Assembly (NCBI GenBank): GCA_021815525.1
Contig: JAKAGN010000150.1
Location: 1-6,724, forward strand
Origin: Deltaproteobacteria bacterium
GTDB lineage: Bacteria; Desulfobacterota; Desulfobacteria; Desulfobacterales; Desulfatibacillaceae
Direction: 5' to 3'
DNA length: 6,724 nucleotides
Shown one piece after another: positions 1 to 5,712 of this stretch. The position numbers and the translations under genes were made by a program. Position 1 is the first letter of the stretch. Every line of letters begins with the position of its first letter. A model generated the notes under the pieces. That model was not told the origin of the DNA. It did no database searches and worked only from the letters and a program-made list of their open reading frames with translations.

Positions 1-536
1 GGGAAAACGGCATCGGCTCCGTGCGCCTCGACATCCGTTTCGAGAACCCCAACGGCGACCAGGGGCTGCGGCGGGAAAAGATACTGGTGGCCAATCCCTC
101 GGCGGCCCCGGTGGTGTCCTGGCGGGGCGCGGCGTCGGAGGACGGCCTCGAGAACCGAGTGGTCCTGGACGGCTGCGACGTGCCCCTCATGAAGAAGATC
201 GGGGCCCGAACGCGCCCGGTCCGCTTCGGAGACATCTCCGAAGAGGAGAGGAGCCGCCCTGGAGAGCAAGTGCTGTGCACGCCGGAGGGCCCCCGCGCCA
301 TAGCCCCCCCGCGCTTCGCGGGCCTCACCGTGCCGTCCTCGGGGGGCTGGCCGCCCGGCATCGTGGAGCCCGCGGCCGTTCCGGGGTCCCGGGTCCCGGC
401 CCGGGAGGACCCGGAAACGGACCTCACCGAACCGGTCCTCTTCCACTACGTCCACGAGGGGGTCCGGCACACCGTGGCCCAGAGGTTCCGGTACAGGGAC
501 CTTGAACCCGACTCGATCCATGACGGGGCTAAATGA
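1..536 (+). CDS. Hypothetical protein, 3' part of a gene cut by the window start
   Basis: The frame is open from the first complete codon at base 3 to a TGA at 534-536, giving 177 visible residues. A GTG at 21 could be read as a start, but no Shine-Dalgarno precedes it and the frame continues upstream, so the gene probably begins outside the window. I do not recognise the family. The visible part is hydrophilic, rich in Pro, Arg, Gly and Glu, with two cysteines (in DGCDVP and VLCTPEG) and no membrane segment. The tail has an aromatic/basic stretch (LFHYVHEGVRH) followed by QRFRYRDLEP. The stop overlaps the start of the next gene as ATGA, so both are probably in one operon and translationally coupled. 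That suggests a shared role, perhaps at the cell envelope because the partner is exported; this is inference from context only. Confidence 0.7.
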   Translation, partial: ENGIGSVRLDIRFENPNGDQGLRREKILVANPSAAPVVSWRGAASEDGLENRVVLDGCDVPLMKKIGARTRPVRFGDISEEERSRPGEQVLCTPEGPRAIAPPRFAGLTVPSSGGWPPGIVEPAAVPGSRVPAREDPETDLTEPVLFHYVHEGVRHTVAQRFRYRDLEPDSIHDGAK

Positions 537-1789
537 AAAAAACCTCGCTGATCCTTCTTTTTCTGGCCTTTTTCCCCCCCGGCCCGGCCCGCGCCCAGAC
601 CATCTCGGTCCTGGCCGTGATCGACGCCTGCTCCCCCGAGACGGCGCTCTTCCGCTGCAAGATCGGAAACCTGGCCAACGCGGCCAACCGCCTCTACCTG
701 GAGAGCCCCCCCCAGTGGCAGTGGAACAACGCGGTCCTGGCGGACACGGGTGAGGGACCGGAGATCACGCCCTTCGAGTCCCCGGAGGACGCGGTGCTGA
801 CGCCGCCCGCCGATTCGGACGGCTGCGCCCCGGACCTGCTCCTTCAACGGGACGAGGTCAAAAAGGGCTCGGCCACCCTCATCTTCTTCACCCCCGGGCC
901 TCCGGGCGGGGCCACGGCCTTTTCCGCCTTTCTCGCAAAGGCCCCCGGGCTCTTCGCGCTTCCCGTGTGGAGCCTCTACGGAACGGGCAAGATGCGCATC
1001 CTCTGGGTCCTTTTCCTGGGCTCCGCCGACCCCGCGGTCATGGATCACACGGTTACGCACCTGAAGGACATCGGGTTTTCGCCCATCGTTCCGCGGCCCC
1101 TTTCCCCGGGCGATCCAAAGGGAATCTGGCGGGAGATGTTCGCTGGCGTCCCCCGGGCCCTCCCGGCCCGGCCGCTGGCCCCGGGCTTCGACCGCAGCGG
1201 GTCGCTTTCCGTGCGGGTGGTCTTTTCCCCGCCGGAGACCCTCGCCTTCGACCCCGCTTCCCTCTCCCTCTCCCTCGCGCGGACCGCCATGGCCCCGCCC
1301 ATGCCCGGCTGGAGCTTCGGCCGGCCCAGCCTCGCCCGCACGGCCCTGGCGGACGGCGTGCTCTCGGCGGACGTGACCCTCCCATACACCGCTCCTTCCT
1401 TCTTCGGGCTCTTCCTGAACCGGCTGCGGAAGCACGGGGAGGCGGTCTTCTCCGGCGAGTTCACGCTTTCGGTGTCCCGGGTCCCCCGGCCCTCCGGCCC
1501 CAGGGACCCCACCGGGCAGCTGGACGTCTTCCTGGCCCGGCTCTTCGCAGTACCCGCGCCCCTCACCTTTTCGCTGCCGCTCGTCCTGGGGGCCGACTAC
1601 CGGGTCTGGCCGGTCCAGGCCGCGGGGCTTGCCGCATGGTTCTTCCTGGTGCTGGTCCTGGGCCGGAGAAGCTTTGCCGATGAAAAGCTTAGCCTGGCGT
1701 CCACCAGGCGCCGGGGCCGGATCCTCGTGGTCGTCTCCATCCTGGGCGGCGTGATCCTGGCCTACGCCATAGGCGGCATCTCGCCGTGA
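533..1789 (+). CDS. Exported, membrane-anchored protein of unknown function
   Basis: This is a 418-residue protein that I do not recognise. Residues 1-21 look like a Sec signal peptide: MKK, a hydrophobic core (SLILLFLAFF), then an Ala-Arg-Ala cleavage site before Q22. Residues 22-358 would lie outside the cytoplasm; they contain three cysteines (33, 42, 98) and many Pro and beta-prone stretches. Two C-terminal hydrophobic helices follow, about 360-377 and 397-415. The loop between them (378-396) is rich in Arg and Lys, fitting a cytoplasmic loop by the positive-inside rule, so the last few residues would again face outside. The ATG at 533 overlaps the preceding TGA by 4 bases and has only a weak G-rich upstream sequence, pointing to translational coupling. 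No catalytic motif is visible. A role as an envelope assembly or sensor component is possible but unsupported. Confidence 0.8.
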   Translation: MKKTSLILLFLAFFPPGPARAQTISVLAVIDACSPETALFRCKIGNLANAANRLYLESPPQWQWNNAVLADTGEGPEITPFESPEDAVLTPPADSDGCAPDLLLQRDEVKKGSATLIFFTPGPPGGATAFSAFLAKAPGLFALPVWSLYGTGKMRILWVLFLGSADPAVMDHTVTHLKDIGFSPIVPRPLSPGDPKGIWREMFAGVPRALPARPLAPGFDRSGSLSVRVVFSPPETLAFDPASLSLSLARTAMAPPMPGWSFGRPSLARTALADGVLSADVTLPYTAPSFFGLFLNRLRKHGEAVFSGEFTLSVSRVPRPSGPRDPTGQLDVFLARLFAVPAPLTFSLPLVLGADYRVWPVQAAGLAAWFFLVLVLGRRSFADEKLSLASTRRRGRILVVVSILGGVILAYAIGGISP

Positions 1790-1807
1790 AAAAAATGCCT
1801 CCGGCGG

Positions 1808-1830
1808 CCGGGGGCGCAAACCGCCCCCGG
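1808..1830. repeat. GC-rich inverted repeat (9-base stem, 5-base loop)
   Basis: The arms CCGGGGGCG (1808-1816) and CGCCCCCGG (1822-1830) are exact reverse complements around the loop CAAAC. No T run follows directly on the + strand. On the minus strand the A7 at 1789-1795 would read as T7, but it lies about 12 bases beyond the stem, so it is not a classic terminator in that direction. The sequence just before it (GCCTCCGGCGGCCGGGGG) resembles intergenic motifs that I recall recurring in Desulfobacterota genomes; this is recollection, not a search. Confidence 0.7.
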
Positions 1831-1842
1831 ACCCCCGATATG

Positions 1843-1880
1843 GCGCGAGGATTGCTCCGCAATCCTCGCCGCGCGTTTTT
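1843..1880 (+). terminator. Probable Rho-independent terminator of the upstream envelope gene pair
   Basis: The arms GCGAGGATTGC (1845-1855) and GCAATCCTCGC (1859-1869) pair perfectly over 11 bases around a 3-base loop (TCC). Skipping C1870, two more pairs form (C1844-G1871, G1843-C1872). The unpaired GCG and a T5 run (1876-1880) follow. The structure lies about 55 bases after the upstream stop codon and ahead of the gyrA promoter, where a terminator is expected. The T run is short and three bases from the stem, so efficiency is uncertain. Confidence 0.65.
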
Positions 1881-1904
1881 GAGGCTTCGCATTCGTCCGG
1901 CCCG

Positions 1905-1955
1905 CCTTCCGTAGCGCAAGCGTTGGAAGGTCAACAACTGACGCGCGGACGCGCG
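1905..1955. repeat. Two further short hairpins
   Basis: CCTTCC (1905-1910) can pair with GGAAGG (1925-1930), enclosing a possible small GC-GCAA-GC hairpin. CGCGC (1942-1946) can pair with GCGCG (1951-1955) around GGAC. The stems are short and some pairing is expected by chance in such GC-rich DNA, but together with the two stronger hairpins upstream they make a run of four structures within about 150 bases. Confidence 0.4.
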
Positions 1956-2008
1956 GGCACAGGCCGGGGGTTCGGCTTCCTGGAGAGCGGACGCCCCTGT
2001 TCCTCCCC

Positions 2009-2037
2009 TTGACGAATCCTCCCGAATTCATTAAAAG
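2009..2037 (+). promoter_or_regulatory. Sigma70-type promoter for gyrA-gpsA
   Basis: A -35 box TTGACG (2009-2014; 5 of 6 consensus bases) is followed after 17 bases by TAAAAG (2032-2037; 4 of 6 consensus bases) in the only AT-rich patch of the intergenic region. Transcription would start near 2043-2045, leaving a leader of about 70 bases before the gyrA ATG. Position, spacing and base composition all agree; no experimental support is available from sequence alone. Confidence 0.65.
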
Positions 2038-2049
2038 ATAAAGGTTTCG

Positions 2050-2070
2050 GGCCCCCGGCGACGGGGGGCC
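2050..2070 (+). promoter_or_regulatory. GC-rich hairpin in the gyrA leader
   Basis: GGCCCCC (2050-2056) pairs with GGGGGCC (2064-2070), leaving a 7-base loop. It would sit within the first 30 bases of the predicted gyrA transcript. No T run follows, so it is not a terminator. It could stabilise the 5' end of the mRNA or be incidental to the GC-rich composition; the downstream GGCCGGCC (2067-2074) offers alternative pairings. Confidence 0.4.
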
Positions 2071-2112
2071 GGCCCCACTCATTCCCTTTCCAAATCGACG
2101 GGACGATCCTTC

Positions 2113-4542
2113 ATGACCAGCCCCACCAGAAACACCGAAATCGCCATCGAGACCGAGATGAAAAAATCGTATCTCGATTACGCCATGAGCGTCATCATAG
2201 GCCGCGCAATCCCCGACGTGCGGGACGGCCTGAAGCCCGTGCACCGGCGCGTCCTGTTCGCCATGCAGGAGCTAGGAAACGACTGGAACAAGCCCTACAA
2301 GAAGTCCGCCCGCGTGGTGGGCGACGTCATAGGTAAGTACCATCCCCACGGCGACACCGCCGTCTACGACACCCTGGTCCGCATGGCCCAGGATTTTTCC
2401 ATGCGGCTGCCGCTGGTGGACGGCCAGGGCAACTTCGGGTCCTTGGACGGCGACCCCCCGGCGGCCATGCGCTACACCGAGATACGGATGCAGCGCGCGG
2501 CCCACGAGATGATGGCGGACCTCGACAAGGAAACCGTCGATTTCATTCCCAACTACGACGGAAGCCTCTCCGAGCCCCTGGTTCTTCCCGCGCGCTTTCC
2601 CAACCTCCTGGTGAACGGCTCCGAGGGCATCGCCGTGGGCATGGCCACCAGGATCCCGCCCCACAACCTGGGCGAGATCGTGGACGCCTGCCGCGCCCTG
2701 ATCGACGAGCCCGAGCTTTCCGACGCGGAGCTCCTTACGCTCGTTCCGGGCCCGGATTTTCCCACGGCCGGCATCATCCACGGCCGCACGGGGATCCGGG
2801 AGGCTTACACCAAAGGCCGGGGCATCATCAAAATCCGCGCGCGGATGCTGGTGGAAAAAGACAAGAAGGGTGAGAAGGAGACCCTGGTGGTTTCGGAGCT
2901 CCCCTTCCAGGTGAACAAGGCCAAGGTCATCGAGAAGATAGCGGAGCTGATGCGGGACAAGGTCCTGGAGGGCATCTCCTACGTGCGGGACGAGTCCGAC
3001 CGCGAGGGCCTCCGCATCGCCATGGGACTTAAGAAGGACACCCCCTCGGCCGTCGTGGTGAACCAGCTCTACAAGCACACCCAGCTCGAGACCGGCTTCG
3101 GCATCATATTCCTCGCCATCGTGGACAACCGTCCGGAGATACTGACGCTTAGGGACATGCTGCGGCTCTTCATCACCCACAGGAAGGACGTCATCGTCCG
3201 CCGCACCCGCTACGAGCTTAGGAAGGCCGAGGAGCGCGCCCACATCTTGGAGGGCCTCAAAATCGCCCTCGACAACCTGGACGCCGTGGTCTCCCTCATC
3301 CGCAAGTCCCAAAGCCCCAAGGAGGCCCTGGAAAAGCTGGTGGAGACCTTCGGGCTCTCGAAAATCCAGGCCCAGGCGATTCTGGACATGCGCCTCCAGC
3401 GCCTGACCGGCCTCGAACGCGAAAAGATACTGGAGGAGTACCGCGAGGTGATAAAGGCCATCGCCCGCTACAACGAGATTCTTGGAAGCGAGGCCGTGGT
3501 GCTTGGGATCGTGAAGGACGAGCTTAACGAAATCAAGACCCAGTACGCCGATCCCAGGCGCACCGAGATAATCGACGAGACCGGCGCCATAACCCTCGAG
3601 GACACCATAGCGGAGGAGGACATGGTGGTCTCGGTGAGCCACCGCGGCTACATCAAGAGGAACCCCTTGTCCCTCTACCAGAGCCAGCGCAGGGGCGGCA
3701 AGGGCAAGATCGGCATGGGCACGGGCGACGAGGACTTCGTCTCCAACCTCTTCGTGGCCTCCACCCACCACCACTTCCTCTTCTTCACCAAGAAGGGCCG
3801 CGCCTACTGCCGCAAGGTCTACGAGATCCCGCTCGCCGGCCGCACCGCCAAGGGCAAGGCCATCGTGAACCTCCTGGCCCTCGATGAGGACGAGAAGCTG
3901 GCCACGGTCTTGACGCTCCCCTCCTTCGACCCGGGCCTCTTCATCGTCATGGCCACCCGGAAGGGCATGGTGAAGAAGACCGACGTCATGGATTACAGCA
4001 AGATCCGCTCCTCGGGCATCATCGCCCTGAACCTCGCGGAGGACGACGAGCTGATCGCCGCGGCCCTTTCCGACGGCACCCAGAACATCTTCCTCTCCAC
4101 GGCCTCGGGAAAGTCCATCCGCTTCCACGAGAGCGACGTGCGCGCCACAGGCCGCGTCTCACAGGGCGTCATCGGCATCCGCATGTCCGAGAACGACACC
4201 CTGGTGGGCATGGAGGTCCTGATGCACGGCAAGACGCTGTTCACCTGCACCCAGAACGGCTACGGCAAGCGCACCGAGTTGGACGAGTACCCCCTCCAGA
4301 AGCGCGGCGGCCAGGGCGTCATCACCATCAAGACCGGCGACCGCAACGGGCCCGTCACCTCCATCCTGGTGGTGGACGGCGACGACGACATAATGCTCAT
4401 GACCGACGGCGGCAAGATCCTCCGGATGCCCGTGACGGACCTTTCCGTCATCGGCCGCAACACCCTGGGCGTCCGCCTCATGGGGCTAGAGCCCGGCGAA
4501 CGGATCATCGGGGCCCAGAGGCTCGCCGAAAAGGAGGAGTAA
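2113..4542 (+). CDS. gyrA: DNA gyrase subunit A
   Basis: GyrA is the DNA cleavage-and-rejoining subunit of the A2B2 gyrase, which with GyrB introduces negative supercoils using ATP. The 809-residue protein is complete. The breakage-reunion domain occupies about 10-490: SYLDYAMSVI near the start, the YHPHGDTAVYDT region (76-87), and the catalytic R120-Y121 in AAMRYTEIR. The C-terminal DNA-wrapping domain shows six beta-pinwheel repeats (about 501-805), the first holding the GyrA box QRRGGKG (525-531), which separates gyrase from topoisomerase IV ParC. The long insertion of E. coli GyrA before QAQAILD and its acidic tail are missing, as in many bacteria. Thr82 stands where E. coli has Ser83; Asp86 matches Asp87. 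The ATG at 2113 has a weak G-rich upstream sequence (CGGGA, about 2098-2102). gyrB is not adjacent in this window. gpsA follows after one base. Confidence 0.97.
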   Translation: MTSPTRNTEIAIETEMKKSYLDYAMSVIIGRAIPDVRDGLKPVHRRVLFAMQELGNDWNKPYKKSARVVGDVIGKYHPHGDTAVYDTLVRMAQDFSMRLPLVDGQGNFGSLDGDPPAAMRYTEIRMQRAAHEMMADLDKETVDFIPNYDGSLSEPLVLPARFPNLLVNGSEGIAVGMATRIPPHNLGEIVDACRALIDEPELSDAELLTLVPGPDFPTAGIIHGRTGIREAYTKGRGIIKIRARMLVEKDKKGEKETLVVSELPFQVNKAKVIEKIAELMRDKVLEGISYVRDESDREGLRIAMGLKKDTPSAVVVNQLYKHTQLETGFGIIFLAIVDNRPEILTLRDMLRLFITHRKDVIVRRTRYELRKAEERAHILEGLKIALDNLDAVVSLIRKSQSPKEALEKLVETFGLSKIQAQAILDMRLQRLTGLEREKILEEYREVIKAIARYNEILGSEAVVLGIVKDELNEIKTQYADPRRTEIIDETGAITLEDTIAEEDMVVSVSHRGYIKRNPLSLYQSQRRGGKGKIGMGTGDEDFVSNLFVASTHHHFLFFTKKGRAYCRKVYEIPLAGRTAKGKAIVNLLALDEDEKLATVLTLPSFDPGLFIVMATRKGMVKKTDVMDYSKIRSSGIIALNLAEDDELIAAALSDGTQNIFLSTASGKSIRFHESDVRATGRVSQGVIGIRMSENDTLVGMEVLMHGKTLFTCTQNGYGKRTELDEYPLQKRGGQGVITIKTGDRNGPVTSILVVDGDDDIMLMTDGGKILRMPVTDLSVIGRNTLGVRLMGLEPGERIIGAQRLAEKEE

Positions 4543-4546
4543 GGTG
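4531..4546 (+). promoter_or_regulatory. Strong ribosome binding site inside the gyrA end, fixing the gpsA GTG start
   Basis: AAGGAGG (4531-4537) lies in the last gyrA codons and is followed after 6 bases by GTG (4544-4546). The next in-frame candidate, ATG at 4559, would be 21 bases away, so the GTG is preferred. The gyrA stop (4540-4542) lies between the two, so ribosomes ending gyrA would sit on the gpsA start signal. Confidence 0.85.
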
Positions 4547-5566
4547 AACGACCTTTCCATGCCCGTGGCCGTGGTGGGCGGCGGAAGCTGGGGAACGGCG
4601 CTCGCCCGGCACCTGGCCGTGAACGGCTGCTCGGTGACCCTCTGGGTCCGGGAGCCGGAGGCGGCCGAAGCGGTCAACGCCACCCACGAAAACTCCCTGT
4701 TTCTCCCGGGCTTCCACCTTCCCGAAAGCGTGCTGGCCACCACGGACCTCGCCGCCGCCGTTTCCGGCAAACCCTTGATACTCATGGTGGTGCCCTCGGA
4801 ATGGCTGCGGGAAACCGCCAAGGCCGCGGCCCCCCACGTCTCTCCCGCCGCCTTCGTGGTCTCCTGCACCAAGGGCATCGAGGTGGGCACCCGTATGACC
4901 ATGTCCGCCATCATCCGCCAGGAGCTTAAAACTCTGCCGCCCGGAAACGTCTGCGCGCTTTCCGGCCCCAGCTTCGCCAAGGAGGTTGCCGCCGGCCTTC
5001 CCACGGTGGTCACCGTGGCCGCTTCGGACCGCCTGGTCGCACAATCCGTGCAACGCATCTTCTCCTCGCCCCTCTTCAGGGTCTACACCAACGAGGACAT
5101 GACGGGCGTCGAGCTTTCCGGCGCGGTGAAAAACGTCATGGCCATCGCCTCGGGCATCTCCGAGGGCCTGGGCCTGGGAGCCAACACCCGCGCCGCCGTC
5201 ATCACCCGCGGCCTTGCCGAGCTGTCCCGCCTGGGAGCGGCCTTAGGCGCCCAGCCCCGCACCTTCATGGGCCTCGCCGGCGTGGGGGACCTCGTCCTCA
5301 CCTGCACCACGGACCTTTCCCGCAACTACACAGTGGGCGTGAAGCTGGGCCGCGGCAAGAAGCTCTCCGAAATACTCTCCCAGACCCGCAGCGTGGCCGA
5401 GGGCGTCTTGAACGCCAAAAGCGTCTACAACCTCGCGCGCTCCATGAACGTCGAGATGCCCATCGTGGAGCAGGTCTACTCCATCCTTTACGAGGACCGG
5501 CCCCCCAAGGAGGCCCTCTTCGCCCTCATGACCCGAAAGCTCAAGGACGAGCTCTACGACGCGTGA
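4544..5566 (+). CDS. gpsA: Glycerol-3-phosphate dehydrogenase [NAD(P)+]
   Basis: GpsA reduces dihydroxyacetone phosphate to sn-glycerol-3-phosphate with NAD(P)H in the cytoplasm, supplying the backbone for phospholipid synthesis. The 340 residues match the usual family length of about 330-340. The N-terminal Rossmann domain begins with GGGSWGTA (12-19); SCTKG carries the conserved Lys110, and LSGPSFAKEV (139-148) is the family signature. The C-terminal helical domain has the AVKN motif with catalytic Lys196, GLGANTRAA (209-218), GVGDL with Asp249, and LSRN with Arg260-Asn261, which correspond to substrate- and cofactor-binding residues in characterised homologues. All expected motifs are intact. 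The GTG start is set by a strong Shine-Dalgarno within gyrA. One base separates the genes, so gpsA is probably expressed from the gyrA promoter. Its TGA stop forms the first three bases of a long palindrome. Confidence 0.96.
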   Translation: MNDLSMPVAVVGGGSWGTALARHLAVNGCSVTLWVREPEAAEAVNATHENSLFLPGFHLPESVLATTDLAAAVSGKPLILMVVPSEWLRETAKAAAPHVSPAAFVVSCTKGIEVGTRMTMSAIIRQELKTLPPGNVCALSGPSFAKEVAAGLPTVVTVAASDRLVAQSVQRIFSSPLFRVYTNEDMTGVELSGAVKNVMAIASGISEGLGLGANTRAAVITRGLAELSRLGAALGAQPRTFMGLAGVGDLVLTCTTDLSRNYTVGVKLGRGKKLSEILSQTRSVAEGVLNAKSVYNLARSMNVEMPIVEQVYSILYEDRPPKEALFALMTRKLKDELYDA

Positions 5567-5691
5567 AGGCTGACGGAAAACGCGATCCGCTGCGTTGCGC
5601 TTCGTCTTGCGCTCGGTCACGTACCAAAGTACGCTCCCTTCGCGCTCGACTTGCGCGTTCTTCGCGGCTCATCGTTTTCCGTCAGCCTTCA
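5564..5691. repeat. 128-base long inverted repeat between gpsA and the ygiQ-like gene
   Basis: The outer arms TGAAGGCTGACGGAAAACG (5564-5582) and its exact reverse complement (5673-5691) pair perfectly over 19 bases. At the centre CGTAC (5620-5624) and GTACG (5629-5633) pair around CAAA; the two centres differ by about one base, so the whole unit is one imperfect palindrome. The inner flanks carry recurring related motifs: TTGCGCT (5595-5601, 5607-5613), TTCGCGCTCG (5639-5648), TTGCGCG (5651-5657), TTCGCGG (5661-5667). No T run follows the arms, so it is not a standard intrinsic terminator. The left arm includes the gpsA stop codon. TGAAG occurs at 5564-5568 and again at 5692-5696. It looks like a REP/MITE-type element or a transcript-end structure; I see no transposase. 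Confidence 0.8.
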
Positions 5692-5712
5692 TGAAGTGCG
5701 CGGTATGGAAAC

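Larger units (their letters stand above)
1790..2112. other. Gene-free intergenic region upstream of gyrA
   Basis: No credible coding frame is present on either strand; a minus-strand open frame crossing it runs into gyrA and encodes Arg/Pro-rich sequence typical of GC-rich shadows. From left to right it holds an A7 run directly at the upstream stop codon (1789-1795), a GC-rich hairpin (1808-1830), a hairpin plus T run (1843-1880), short hairpins (1905-1930 and 1942-1955), a sigma70-like promoter (2009-2037) and a GC-rich leader hairpin (2050-2070). The switch from structured GC-rich DNA to the AT-richer stretch at 2020-2045 marks the promoter. Confidence 0.8.

Noticed and set aside
21..23. 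GTG as true start of the first gene
   Set aside because: The frame is open to the window edge, and no Shine-Dalgarno precedes the GTG.
446..1819. 457-residue open frame on the minus strand opposite the envelope gene
   Set aside because: Composition is Gly/Arg/Glu/Pro-rich shadow type, while the + strand frame has a proper signal peptide and membrane helices and is coupled to its neighbour.
1762..2244. Minus-strand open frame covering the gyrA upstream region
   Set aside because: It spans hairpins, the gyrA promoter and the gyrA start, with Arg/Pro/Gly-rich low-complexity sequence; such frames arise readily in GC-rich structured DNA.
2272..4128. 618-residue open frame on the minus strand opposite gyrA
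   Set aside because: It lies fully antisense to a certain gyrA; its Val/Leu/Gly/His-rich sequence is the complement of GC-ending codons and has no recognisable domain.
2113..4542. Topoisomerase IV subunit A (ParC) instead of GyrA
   Set aside because: A canonical GyrA box QRRGGKG and six pinwheel repeats are present, which mark gyrase.
5564..5691. Standard Rho-independent terminator or CRISPR repeat
   Set aside because: The stem is not followed by a T run, and there is no series of equal repeats with equal spacers.
5691..5693. ATG right at the end of the palindrome as a gene start
   Set aside because: It is not in frame with the YgiQ-like protein, whose own frame has a TGA at 5692-5694; homology supports ATG 5713.
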